Origin: Planoprotostelium fungivorum
Taxonomy: Eukaryota > Evosea > Variosea > Cavosteliida > Cavosteliaceae
Length of the DNA: 64,000 nt
Assembly: GCA_003024175.1 (NCBI GenBank)
Contig: MDYQ01000007.1
Span: 248,001-312,000 of the forward strand
Direction: 5' to 3'
The notes under the pieces are model-generated. The model did not search any database. It saw only the letters and a list, made by a program, of their open reading frames with translations, and had not been told where the DNA came from. A program made the position numbers and the translations under genes. This document shows, piece after piece, positions 45,662-56,766 of the stretch (position 1 is the first letter of the stretch; each line of letters opens with the position of its first letter).

Positions 45662-48600
45662 TTATTCTCGAATCTCGATGGCTACCTTCCTCGGTGTCTT
45701 CGGTGTCCTCTTATCCTTCCTCTCCTTCTTCTTGTCCCTCCTCTTCTTCAGCATGCTCTTCAGTGACATGGAGAACGCGATGGCGGTGTGGTCATCTTGA
45801 GCGAAAGCGTAACCGGTGTGAGTCTTTGGACCGTTGTTGCCTTCGGCGTATTGAGCAGAAGAGTTGAGAGACATCATGGTGATGGTGGGCTTCTTCACGA
45901 CGAATCCCTTCTTTCTCAACTTCCTCCTCTCGCTCCTGCCTTCTCGTTGAATCTCTTGGACAATGTGTCGGGTCTCAGGGTAATAGTTTCTATGTAGGCT
46001 GCGGAAGACGTCAGATGGTATGAAATATCTTGATGTAAATATCTTCGTGTGGAATCTGACGATGCGAGATGTGATGATGCGAGATGTAACGATGTGAAAT
46101 GTGATGATGTGAAACGTGGATCATTTGAAAAGTGATGTGATGATGCCATGTGTCGATGAGTCGACTCACTATTTGAGGGTGACGTCTGGTAGAATGCAGA
46201 CGGCAGTGACGATGAGTAAGTAGAGCCAGAAGGTGGGAGTAGACCACACTCTGGGCGTCACCCAGTACTCGTCCCCGGCCACCTACCCCCGTCAGTCAGC
46301 CAGAAATTTCCTCGAAAATTCTCACCGATGGAATGACCGTGTACACCAGTGAGTACAAGAACCAGAACCCGATGGTAGTCGCGAGGGCCAAATAATTGAT
46401 CCACGTCCAGTAGCTGTCGCGTCGTCACCCTCTTGTGTCGACGATCTACAACTCACTATGTCTCCACGGCAACCTTCAGATTGACCACGATGACGATGGC
46501 AGTGAATCCAATCATAGCTTCGGACCACAAATCTAACACTTGTCCGTCGTCGGACAATACGCCCCAATCGAAGAAAGAGATGAGACCGATATAGATGATC
46601 TGTGTGGGTGAGTGGAGAGATGGAGGAATGGAGGACACACGAAGGCGTGGACGATACCGTAGATGAACCAAGCCCAGAGGAGAGACATGCTGTACTGTCG
46701 GGTTTCAGTTGATGTGATGATAAAAGTGTGTGATGAATGACATAAGGTGATGATGTGATGATGTGATGATGTGATGATAAAAGTGTGTGATGAATGACAT
46801 AAGGTGATGATGATGATGATGATGTGATGATCTCACTTGTGTTCCTTTCTGACCGATCTCGTACAACTTTGGATACGAGAAGACCTTATCCGGCTTCACA
46901 TCTTGATCCAAAATAGCAAAGAAGATGATGGGAAACGCTGCAAATACAACGTTGTATCCCGCCAAACTGTTGCTGTTGAACATGTTCTACACTCGTCAAT
47001 CGAAACGTCTCCCCTCTCTCCTCACCTGAGCCGAGAAGAGAGACTGGCAAGCGAACAGCAAGAGACACACGGACAAGACTGCATTCTTGTAGAAGGAGTA
47101 GAGGACCAACCTCGAAGTCCTGATGTAGCTGAATCTCCCGTGGACGAGCAGCATGTTCGCGAGATATCTGAATTGCGCGATCGCGTAATCGGAGCTCATT
47201 GCCGCTTGCATTCCTTCTTTTCCGAGAATTCCGACACCGATGTGTGCCTCCTGGATCATGCTGACGTCATTCGCTACCACGATCAGTTACGTCACGTGAT
47301 GTCATCATCACCTCCATCCCCTATAGCTAAGGTTCTCAGGTGTGGCCTCGATTTTTTCACCGCCCTGACTACGCCTCTCTTCTGTGAAGGTGATACTCTG
47401 CAGCAAACGACCGTCTTGCATTGTAGAGCGAGGTGGAGGAATAATTCTTGAATTTCGGGGGAAGACTTATTGAGACAGAATTTGAGACATTCTCCTTCGA
47501 TGACCAAGCCAAATTCTTCTCCGGCAGATCTCTGTGGATATTCAGCGTTGTAGACGGTGAGATTTCACCTTGTTTTCCAAACTGCGGATGGCGGCCTGTA
47601 ATTCCTCCTGCACCGTGGCCTGTTGACGTCAAAGACGTAACGATGACGACTGATGACATCATTACCTCATTGATGTGAGCGTCAGGGTTATCACTGTACA
47701 GTGAGATGAGAGAGACTCCGGTCAACAACTTGCAAGACAATCCAATGTTGATGGCTGTCTCTTGCTTGTCACCTGTCAGATGTCAGTCATATGTGACGTG
47801 TCACGTGACACCTGTCAGAACCCAGATGTTGATGTTTGCCCTCCTCAGTTGTGCGATTGCCTCTGGTACACCGTCTTGAAGCTTGTCTTCGATTGCAGTA
47901 CATCCAACAATCTTCATACCCCTCTCGATCTCGTCGGCCGCACTTTCGATCTGAAAAGTCTCAGAAAAATCGGATAAAAATCTCAGAAAGGTGGGAGAAC
48001 AATCTAGGAATTTTACCTTGCCCTTCCTGTCGTCCAGAGAAGAGTTGGCCTCTTCGAATCGAATGTTCCACGCCTCGTAAGCCTGACGATGCCGATCAGA
48101 TTTCATCGATCTACAACGTTGTAGATGGTTCACCTTCTCGTCGATGACTGCAGACGCACAGCAGAGAGTCCTGAGACCTTCTGCAGCGAAATATTCCAAG
48201 TGTGGGTCGATGTTCTTCTTGAAGTTCTCTTGTTCAGCCGGTGTCAGCCTGGGAACCATCATCGTATCCGCTCCCTTGCAGTACAATCGAATTCGACCTG
48301 TCACGTGTCACGCGTCACGTGTCAATTTGACACTTACCGTCGGGGCAGCGACAGATGACAGACATTCTCTTTCGGTTGCTGTTGAACTCGATCATGTTGA
48401 GTATGGTGTAAGTCAACCTCTGTCCCTCGCATTCAATCGAAACCGTGTCGAAAGTTCTCTCCTGTACCGTGTGAGAAGGGATGATGAGTGATGACGTCAT
48501 AAACCTTGAAGACATAGCCCAGATCGGCCGCCCTCTGTACAAGAGCTAGTTCATCGGGGGAGGAGGCCTGGTACACGATCTCTATGGGGTAATCAGTGAG

Positions 48601-50793
48601 ATGTCTCAGGTGAAAGTTGAGATGTCTCACTTGTGGGGTCATCTTTGTCAGTATCAGGCAGGACAGAGTGGCACACGGCCAAAAGCTTGAAAAATTCCTG
48701 CGAATTTTCCATATCGGGTATTCTAGACAACAGAGTCGATTTCGCGTGCTGTACAGCCGTCAGTCGAATTTTCATCGGATTTTCACTCACTTCCTCCAAC
48801 TCCAAATCTCCCAACGTGGCCGATTGAAAAGTGTTTTTGATGGTCTCCTGACTCTCTTCACCATCAACAGTGACGGGTTCGTACAGCGTATAGATCTTCC
48901 CATCGATCGTGCATTTCTGCAGCTCCATCTCGTTCGAGGTCAACGTTCCGGTCTTGTCCGAGAAGATGAAATCGATCTGAGATCATCAATCTACAACGAT
49001 GTAGATGAAAGGTACCTGTCCCAACTCCTCGATGAGATTGGATGTCTTGGCTTTGGCGGGTGTGTTCGATGCCTCGTGGTACATGTTGACATCGCTCTCC
49101 AGCAAGAACGTCTGCCACAGCTTGACCACCTGTCGCGTGTCAGAAGTTACGTACGTACGTACGTATCTACCTCCATGCATACGTAAAGGGATATGGGTAT
49201 CATGTAACTGAACAAGATGCAGTACGACGCGAAATTTCTAAAGAATGCCTCGGCCTTATCAGCCGTGGTGAGGTGATAATCCAAGTACCAATATTTTCCA
49301 TCCTGTACACGTCAGTGATGACGTGTGATGACGTCATCATCTGTTACCATGAGAGACACGCTGAATGCGGCGCAGACGGTGCAAGTGACAAAGAGGAGAG
49401 CGAAGAGACTCAACAGACCGGTGTTCATCTGTTTCTCCAGAGTGCTCCTCTTCGTGGGTGGATCACTGTGGATGTCAGGTTGTAGATCGATGACGTCACG
49501 TGACGTCACCGTGCGTTCTGTCTCAATTTCGTGTCGTTTCCGGTGAATACAACGAGCCCGACCGCGAAATCCGTATTCTTCAAGAGGCAGCCCTGTATAT
49601 CTCGTCAGAATTCGATCTACAACCTGCCAAACCCACTCTGAGCAGCAGCTGATTGTTGTCCAGAGACAGAGCATTCTTCTTGCTGGGCACGTATAATCTT
49701 CCGTCAAAGTTGTACAAGTCTTTGTTGGGTTGCTCGCATTCGAGTCTGCCTGGAGGATATGTCAGGTCGATCTACAACGTTGTAGATCACCGTTCCAGTC
49801 GGTGAGGGCAGATTCCGTCCTCACTTGAGCCGTCTCCGGTCTCGCCTGCCTCACCTTCAAGTTGGTCTCACTGTGGTGGATCAGCTCACTACAACGAGCC
49901 AAAACTAAAACTCACCCGTCCAGATTTGCGGTTTGGATGTAACACATGCCGTTAGACAGAGATGTCGACAAAAGTAGCATGTCGACAGGTAGAGCCTCGT
50001 CGCCCTGCACCTTGATGATGTCTCCCACTTGTACTTCGGCCCATGTGACCTGAGTCCATTTTCTACCCCGGAGGATCAAAGTTTTGGTGCGGTTGATCTC
50101 GCTGTCACCCATCTGACGTTTCTGGGTGGATGAGAAACCGAAGAGATTTCGAGTTACGTACCACATCATCGTAGGCCTCTTTGCATGCGGTGACCGCTAA
50201 GACAAAGACCAAGGGAGAGACACTGCTGACGGCCGAGATGTTCGTGATGCCAGGAATGAGCTGAGAGATCAGCGGGATAATGTTGAAATTAGCTCACCGT
50301 AAGGATGGCACAGACGAGAAAGAAAAAGTTGGCGAGACGGTGAAACTGTTCGTATAGATTCTTCGGAATGAAGTTCCACCAAGTGTATTTGGTAGTGCTC
50401 ACTCGGTTGTTGCAGAATCTGATGAAAATGGTCGGTGATGGATCCTTCGAATGGAACCGATCTCACTTGGTTTGGAGGTTGCGGCTGTTGCCTGTCTCAT
50501 TGGAATTGTTGAAGACGATGCGAAAAGTCTGGATGATGTTAAATGAGTCGAGGGTCAAGAGGAAAGAAGAAATGGCATACCAGTGGCTGATAACTGGGCT
50601 TTGAAGCAGTTGCATCGTCCAATGGAACGACCTCCAAAGTTCCAAAGCTATGATTGGTCTGGACAACCACTTCCTCCCCCTCTAACTCTTCAGACTCTGA
50701 GCTATTGTCATCTGGCACTTGGCTTTCTTGGTTGTCGTCGTAGGAGTCCATATCATCGAGCTCGACCTCAGGAGGTGCTGTGCCCCGCAACAT
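45662..50793 (-). CDS. P4-type phospholipid flippase ATPase
   Basis: Many short exons from [16 protein letters not shown] (50793; acidic, Ser-rich N-terminus) to a Lys-rich tail ([14 protein letters not shown]) ending VAIEIRE at 45662. P4 signatures: [20 protein letters not shown] with [11 protein letters not shown], the A-domain motif ANLDGETNLK (DGET replaces the TGES of other P-type ATPases), the phosphorylation motif [18 protein letters not shown] near 48950, and [14 protein letters not shown]. Further on are [15 protein letters not shown], the GDGGDD-type hinge, and the membrane helices of the C-terminal half. It flips aminophospholipids or related lipids to the cytosolic leaflet, usually with a CDC50 partner that is not in this window. 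Three of its introns carry the 18-bp palindrome. Confidence 0.95.
48109..48126. repeat. Intronic palindrome, copy 3
   Basis: Perfect ATCTACAACGTTGTAGAT in a P4-ATPase intron whose donor (minus strand) is at 48133; the palindrome starts 8 nt into the intron. Confidence 0.95.
48989..49006. repeat. Intronic palindrome, copy 4
   Basis: ATCTACAACGATGTAGAT (one mismatch) in a P4-ATPase intron with donor at 49015 on the minus strand; it starts 10 nt into the intron. Confidence 0.9.
49770..49787. repeat. Intronic palindrome, copy 5
   Basis: Perfect 18-bp copy, extended to 20 bp by flanking G and C, in a P4-ATPase intron with donor at 49790 on the minus strand; it starts 4 nt into the intron. Confidence 0.95.
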
Positions 50794-51165
50794 GATGGTA
50801 AGATAGAAGACGTGAGTGCTTTAGAACTGCGTTATGTGGATACAGAAGGCCCGATAGCTCGGCGATGGTCGGCTTATGCGAAATTGCCAGAGAAGTTGTG
50901 CTTGTAGAGCCCTACCATAAACCCTCCAAACCTTGACCTGGCAGATACAATCAGAACAAGGTTCTTCATCTTCACAGCAGACAAGATAGCCGCTGCTCTG
51001 ATCGCTTGGTTATGAAACTCAAGGATGTGAAAACAGAAGGTTGTCTGTGGAACGATGAAGATAGGGATCGATGTCATCTTGAGCTTTATCACTTTCGTCC
51101 CTTCATCGTTCGATTCATGTGTCCGATGCAGTCTTCCTCCCAAAAGAAATCGATGATGTCAAGGA
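50794..51165. other. Short intergenic region
   Basis: 372 bp upstream of the flippase start and downstream of the Rpp14 stop. Open frames on both strands (for example 50874-51143 minus) have no family features and overlap expected leader and trailer sequence. Confidence 0.5.
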
Positions 51166-51618
51166 TCACTGTGTCATCACACTGGAGCTAGGATTGGCCA
51201 GTGAGTTAAGAAAGGGAGTGACACGCAAGACTTTGACCCTGAAAGAATCTGCAAATTGAGAATAATTCATCATCGTTAAAGAGCCCCATACAGCGGAGAG
51301 ATCTCTGAACCGATCATCAATCTATGGATCATCTCTCAGTCGATTACCTCTTGTGCAGGCGAATGACAAACTGTTTCGATTCAACATCAGAGTGGACCAT
51401 TTGTACAGTCTTCTGTGCTTGTCCAAAGACGCCAAAGACTTTTCGAACGGCAGCATCACAGATTGTTCGAGCCGCCTTCTCTGTGTAGTCAAAGCCCTCA
51501 CATTCTCTGCATAGCAATGATTCAGCGTGTACCCTCGATCCACTCACACTTGAGCTTGGATGTAATAATAAGAGGGTCGAATCGTCCTCTTTGTGAATGA
51601 TGGCTGCTCCTCCGTCAT
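51166..51618 (-). CDS. RPP14: RNase P/MRP protein subunit Rpp14 (Pop5 family)
   Basis: Three exons, 51618-51548, 51506-51348 and 51304-51166, give 122 aa. The start MTEEQPSFTKRTIRPSYYYI was chosen over upstream frames because it puts SYYYIQAQVE in register with the conserved Y-Y-hydrophobic beginning of Rpp14. Later motifs match the family: AARTICDAAVRKVFGVFGQA, KQFVIRLHKRDLSAVWGSL and FRVKVLRVTPFLNSLA (human: LVKLWSSLTLLG and FRVIQVSPFLLALS). Rpp14 pairs with Rpp38/Rpp30-type subunits in the complex that cuts pre-tRNA leaders. It is divergent from phosphomevalonate kinase with 74 bp between start codons. Confidence 0.85.
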
Positions 51619-51692
51619 CGCGATGTGATTGGATCAAATTTTTCTGGAATTTACAGCTTTCAAATTCCAACACCACGCAACATCACCTCACG
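51619..51692. promoter_or_regulatory. Bidirectional promoter, RPP14 / phosphomevalonate kinase
   Basis: 74 bp separate the two ATGs. No TATA-like box is obvious. Confidence 0.55.
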
Positions 51693-53693
51693 ATGGTCGA
51701 GGCTTCCTTCTGCAGCGCACCAGGAAAAGTTCTCCTCACGGGTGGCTATATGATCCTTCAGCGACCCAATGCTGGATTGGTTCTCTCCCTCGATGCACGC
51801 TTTCACAGCGTCGTTAAGAGTCTCGAGAGAACAGACGACAGAGGCACTCTCGTGATCGTTCTTTCTCCACAGTTTGATAGTAGAGAATCCTATCGTCTCA
51901 TCTTTGATTCCGGCTCGTACCATCTTGATCCACTGTGAGTAATATGTTGTTATTTGTGCAATATCTATTCAAACAACAACATCAAGTCTTACATCTTATA
52001 GTAACGGAGACCATCAACGAAATCCATACACAGAGAACGTCATCATCGATTGCATCTCGGTCGCTCACGCCAGATTAGGCGCTGAACACGTTCGAACCAT
52101 GTTGAAGGATGGTCTCTCCATCACCATCTTGGGCGACAATGCCTTCTATTCACAAAAGGATCAAGTCATCGCGAGAGGTGATTCCGTCACACCATCCTCA
52201 TCACGATCAGTCTATGACGATAGAAGGTCTCCCCTTGAACCGTAAATCCCTCCAATCTCTTCCTCCCTTCTTACCTTGTTCGACTCATCTCAGCAACATG
52301 AAGAAGACAGGTCTCGGTGAGTCAGCTATAAATTCGATTTTCGTCGATTTTATTTCCATTCACCTGACACGAACAGGTTCTTCTGCTGCCCTCACTACCT
52401 CACTCACCGCCGCCCTCCTTCACTTCTTTCGAGTCATCCGGGTTCCATCACGCCATGATGATCGAAATTCAAACGAAACCAGCTTGCAGCTCGTTCATAA
52501 CGTGGCGCAGCTGAGCCATTGTAGAGCCCAAGGAAAAGTCGGCAGCGGATTCGACGTTAGTTCGGCCGTGTACGGACCTCAAAGATACACCAGGTGATAT
52601 AGACTGGCGCGTTGTAGATGGATGACACGCAAAACAGATTCTCGCCTGAGATCATTCAGGGAATATTGTCCCAGGAGTATCCCACGGTTTCCCAGGTATC
52701 GAAAGTCGTGGAGAAGGCGTGGGACAGTGAGGTTACGCCGTTACGTCTCCCACCGGGATTGCACTTGCTGATGGGTGACGTGTCTGTGGGTAGTAACACT
52801 CCGAACATGGTGGGAAAAGTGTTGGAGTGGCAGAAGAGAGATTCGTCGTGTGAGGAATTTGAGATGATCGATTTCGTTCATCGTGATCATATCATCGAGA
52901 TCATCCGCTCGTCAAGTGATTCGACATCACTTGATGAAAACCAATCACATCATCGAGATCATCATAGCATTCATAAACTCATCACATTGACATCACCATC
53001 ATCTGATGATGGTGCCTCAGCTCACATGACCATGAGAAGACTTTGTGTGGCGAACGATGAGCTCGTCTGGACTCTCGAACACATCACGAAATTATCCGAA
53101 GACGAAGACATCAACATCTACCACGAAACTCTCCGCAAATGCTCCTCCGTTCGCTCCGAAGAGGTGACGTACCGTACTTACCGTACGTAACCAAAGCGTA
53201 CAGTGGGTAGAAGTGACTTCCAATCCCATGGGACAATTACTCTTCAAGTTGAGGAGCAATTTTACAGAGGTGAAGACCTGGATGACACGTATGAGAAAAA
53301 CTGATGAAATTTAGATACGAAGGATGATGAGAGCGATTGGTGAGGCCGCCGCCGTTGACATCGAACCGTCCTCCCAAAGGCAACTGGCGGGTGAGCGAAA
53401 TTTCGGGTGGAATTCGATGAAATCTGACATCGAACAGACGACACGATGACGATACCGGGCGTACTCATCGCCGGCGTGCCGGGAGGTGAGGGGGTCCATC
53501 TACAACGTTGTAGACGACTGACTTTACCTTTTCAGCCGGTGGCTACGATGCCGTCTTCGCTCTCCTCTTAGATAGAAACGCTGCGTTAGATGTGGAAGAA
53601 TTGTGGAAGAGCAGGGGAGTGGTCACTCTGGCCATAGAGGAAGACTCGGTCGGTGTCGCGTCTGACACAGCTGAGCCGCAGTCAAAATTGTAA
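51693..53693 (+). CDS. Phosphomevalonate kinase (ERG8 type) with C-terminal SKL
   Basis: Exons include 51693-51934, 52002-52177, 52224-52316, 52377-52593 and 52638 onward; the last ends at 53693. GHMP-kinase features: MVEASFCSAPGKVLLTGGYM at the N-terminus (APGKVLLxGGY), the ATP loop TGLGSSAALTTSLTAALL (split by an intron after TGLG), then HCRAQGKVGSGFDVSSAVYG and GLHLLMGDVSVGSNTPNMV. The C-terminal motif is GVLIAGVPGAGGYDAVFALLL. These are typical of ERG8/plant PMK, not of the unrelated short human PMK. It makes mevalonate 5-diphosphate in the isoprenoid pathway. The protein ends AEPQSKL, a canonical PTS1, so peroxisomal location is expected. The intron 53486 onward carries a copy of the palindrome. 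Confidence 0.93.
53499..53514. repeat. Intronic palindrome, copy 6
   Basis: TCTACAACGTTGTAGA, a perfect 16-bp core, in the phosphomevalonate kinase intron that begins at 53486; it starts 14 nt into the intron. Confidence 0.92.
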
Positions 53694-53881
53694 ATGAAGT
53701 GAATGACACAGAATTGTAGGAGACGTTCACTTGAATGGATGAACGGAGATGTAAATGGCACACGTATTATTCTTCATTCGATTGATGTCGTGGTGTCACC
53801 ATCATCTTGACTTCGAGCCACCGTGATGGTGTGCATCATCGCACCGAATTGTTGTCCTCGTGGACAAAGAGTCCAAACCTT

Positions 53882-54856
53882 TTAATTCTCCCTCTTGCCC
53901 AATGATCTCTCACTCATCCGTTGACGATCTTCATCATCGACTTCTAATCCCTTCTCCTCTAGCCATTCTACAATTCTCCTCATGGTCTCTTCGTCTCTGT
54001 CTTTCGATAATAGTGTATCAAAGAGCCTTCGATGAATCGGATGACCCAGATCATGGTGAACCCATTGCATCATGTCGATGTGTGTGGCATCCACAGCGGC
54101 CACCATCAGTTGAGCATGAGAGTATCCGATGTATTCGAGCCACTCCCAAGTGCTTCTATCCGTTCCAGAGAGGTGTGAGAGATTGGGAAGGGTCTGGATG
54201 ATGTACTTGTGATCGACGAACCACTTGAGCATGCGAGGTGATACGCTGTGATCTTCGCTGTGATTGGCGTACCAGCCAGGGATGGTGCAGTGGCTCGATA
54301 GATATTGAACCTCTTCGATTCGATCCAATGCGATGGCCCTCTCGATCACATCGTTGGTGATCTCGACCCCTTGGCTGACGAGGTAATGGAGGAATTCCAT
54401 GCGGGTGGGAGCATCTTGCAGCCGGAGGACATCATGGAAGAGGTGAAAGGAGAAGCGTCCTCTGAGGTGAGTGTCACCCAGCCACCTGAGCGCTTTGATG
54501 TTGCCTGCAGATACGGCTCGATGATCTAGTCCGTCGCTCCCAAAGCGATCTGCGTACCATGCTACAGTTTCGACTCCATCGTCAGAGCGAAGTCGAACGT
54601 GTCGAATGTCTGGCACCCCCAGCGCCGCAACCTCGAGGGCCCAATGCATCAACGATGGTCCTCCTGACGGAAGATAATGGATCTTATTCCGTGTGATGTG
54701 ATCTCGGATTGGATGATTCTGAAGCAGTTGTGAGAGCCAGTGACAAGTCCAGGCAATGGGCAGCAGGTCGACCGGATTAAATAAGGACAAGATGCCGCAG
54801 GTTAAGACATCTTCAGGAATTCTCGAGAGGCCTTGAGATTCATAGAGGTCACTCAT
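53882..54856 (-). CDS. F-box-like / ankyrin-type repeat protein, intronless
   Basis: Single exon, 324 aa. The N-terminus (LSRIPEDVLTCGILSLFNPVDLLPIAWTC) fits an F-box-like helix set. The remainder is a run of about 30-residue helical units such as DHRAVSAGNIKALRWLGD, ITNDVIERAIALDRIEEVQYL and HAQLMVAAVDATHIDMMQWV, which resemble degenerate ankyrin repeats of the kind common in amoebal and giant-virus-like protein families. A role as substrate adaptor for an SCF ubiquitin ligase is inference from the architecture. The C-terminus is charged (DDEDRQRMSERSLGKREN). Confidence 0.75.
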   Translation of the reverse strand: MSDLYESQGLSRIPEDVLTCGILSLFNPVDLLPIAWTCHWLSQLLQNHPIRDHITRNKIHYLPSGGPSLMHWALEVAALGVPDIRHVRLRSDDGVETVAWYADRFGSDGLDHRAVSAGNIKALRWLGDTHLRGRFSFHLFHDVLRLQDAPTRMEFLHYLVSQGVEITNDVIERAIALDRIEEVQYLSSHCTIPGWYANHSEDHSVSPRMLKWFVDHKYIIQTLPNLSHLSGTDRSTWEWLEYIGYSHAQLMVAAVDATHIDMMQWVHHDLGHPIHRRLFDTLLSKDRDEETMRRIVEWLEEKGLEVDDEDRQRMSERSLGKREN

Positions 54857-55773
54857 ATGATGTGCAGTGATGCGTGACGTCCGAAAATTGAGCGAAGTCC
54901 AGATTAAATGAGATGATTCGATTTAAATCCTAACGATTGGGATGGCCTTACCAAATGAAAAGAGAGTTGAGCTATCTAACGACAAAGTTTTCGGCTTTCA
55001 TCCTGCCTATATATCGATTTCTCTGTATTTCGACTTGCATGCGTCCATATTCATCACGACACAGTACGAGAGGCATCAGCAATGGAGATTAAGATGCATA
55101 TATACAATAGATATCAGTCGTTCGTCATCGGTATGTGTTGTTCTTCCGTCATCGTCGTCGTTTAGATGAAGATGAGTTTCATCTACAACTGTGTAGATGA
55201 TCTCTAGCTTAAGTATACAGGAGGAGTTTGAGTCTTTTCCTCATTCTCTAGTCACTGAGACCGCGTGATAACTCACGCAGAGGCATCACGGGTTGCATCA
55301 TCAGCCGAAAGAGTGGAACGCGAAAGGCGCACCAGATCCAGGACCAAAGCTCAAAATGTCAGCAACGAGATGGAATGGCTTCTAAAGAATGGAGAGGTCC
55401 TGCGTACGTGTGTCTCTCTCTTGTTTGTGTGCGCTGAGTGGAGTGTAAGGTGATAGAAAATACAGATTTCCTGTTACGGAAACGAGTAAAACTACACCTG
55501 CTTCCTTTCCTCTTCACTTAATTCGCACGTTCAGCCACCCCCTACATTCACGACAAGGGAACCGGCACGATATCATTCATAACTAGCACAGATACACTCC
55601 GTGTCTATAGTAGTTAGTCCCTATCGTCATATTTTGTGTTTCGCGCCCGCGGCGAAACGAACCGCTCGTGCTTCCGTGAAATACTTTCGCTTGGCTTCAT
55701 ATCTCTCTCGGCTCGGGTTGGTAAAGGAAGAGCCATCATCACAATTCAAATACACACAAGAGAACAAGATCGA
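54857..55773. other. Intergenic region with one palindrome copy, possible missed transcript
   Basis: 0.9 kb between the F-box-like gene and MOB, which diverge. No convincing coding exon. A 62-aa plus-strand frame at 55265-55453 includes VSNEMEWLLKNGEVL and might be an upstream exon, but no family was recognised. See the palindrome at 55181. Confidence 0.5.
55181..55198. repeat. Palindrome copy 7, not in an annotated intron
   Basis: ATCTACAACTGTGTAGAT, arms ATCTACA and TGTAGAT. All other copies sit in introns, so this one may mark an intron of an unannotated gene or leader. Confidence 0.85.
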
Positions 55774-56457
55774 ATGGCGATGAGAAGGAAGAACTCTGTG
55801 AGAGATGTGGTCAAGTGTCCGAGCGGACAGGAGCGAGTGCGGTGGATCATCACGAATAGTGAGATGATGATGGAGTCTCGTGACGATGCTGATTGTCGGG
55901 CAGCCATCGACGTTTGTAACGAAGTCTTTCACTCTTGCTGGCCACTGCTTCCGGAAGAGATCTGCAATGATGAAACGTGCCCACACATGAGGGCAGGTCC
56001 TTATTACTCGTACTTGTGGAGAGAAGACAAGAGTCAAAAGCCGACCGATGTCTCTGCAAGAAAGGTGATGCATTGATGCGATCCATCAAAGTACTCACAA
56101 ACACACAGTACGTGGAGTTATTGCAACAGAAGGCATATGAAGAGCTGAAGTATCCAACGGAGATCACAGAGACTATCCTGGAGATCTGGCGGCGTCTCAT
56201 CCGTGTCTATTTCCACATCTACTGGTGTGTATCACCGAACATGATCTTCCGATCGCGATTGACCTGATCACAGTCACCATTGGGATGTCCTCTGCGAGAC
56301 GAAATCTGCCTTCTATATCAACACGTGCTTCAAGCACCTATACGTCTTTGCTTCCGAATTCAAGTTGGTCAGAGAAGCCGATCTGGGGCCGATCCAACAG
56401 ATCGCCAAGCTGAGTGTGAACGGACCCTTCGATCGTTACAGAAGGAGTGTATTTTAG
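55774..56457 (+). CDS. Divergent MOB kinase activator
   Basis: Three exons, 55774-56064, 56109-56224 and 56274-56457, give 196 aa. MOB features: VKCPSGQERVRWIITNS near the N-terminus, the zinc-binding CNDETCPHMRAGPYYSYLW, EIWRRLIRVYFHIYWCHHW (second zinc pair, H-x4-H), and NTCFKHLYVFASEFKLV. MOB proteins bind and activate NDR/LATS kinases in mitotic exit and Hippo-type pathways; others sit in the STRIPAK complex. The usual MxAGPxYEY is MRAGPYYSY and the spacing between helices is altered, so it is neither a clear MOB1 nor MOB4. All four metal ligands are kept. Confidence 0.9.
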
Positions 56458-56679
56458 ATGTTGTATCACGAAGTCATTGTATATAAAGTTGGACGTGTTG
56501 GTGTGAAACCACACTAGATGAGATGAAATTCCTCTCGTGGACGAATTCATTCTCGCTCTTTCGCGTCATCGAATCAACAACGGGGTGATCATCGAACAGC
56601 CGCAGGGTGGCGAATTCTGTACATTGATGTCGGCACTCAAATTTTGATATTTTGTAAACATAAAACCAGTAAAAGGTGA

Positions 56680-56766
56680 TGCTCAATGCAGGGATCGAAC
56701 CTGCGACCCCCGCGTGTCGTGGGACGTGTATTAGCACGGTGCTCTAACCAACTGAGCTAATCGAGC
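56680..56766 (-). tRNA. tRNA-Ile (AAU anticodon) with a 13-nt intron
   Basis: Read on the minus strand: acceptor arm GCTCGAT pairs with ATTGAGC (one G-T pair), the D-arm is TAGCTCAGTTGGTTAGAG, and the T-arm is GCAGGTTCGATCCCTGC. The anticodon stem CCGTG pairs with CGCGG around CTAATA...A, giving anticodon AAT. Thirteen extra bases (CACGTCCCACGAC) sit after position 37, the canonical place for a nuclear tRNA intron. A CTTTTA run just past the 3' end (about 56670) fits a Pol III terminator. Confidence 0.93.

Noticed and set aside
51619-51676. Upstream extension of Rpp14 (frame with VLEFESCKFQKN)
   Set aside because: It begins at a GTG, not an ATG, and is in a different frame from the conserved SYYYIQAQVE start.
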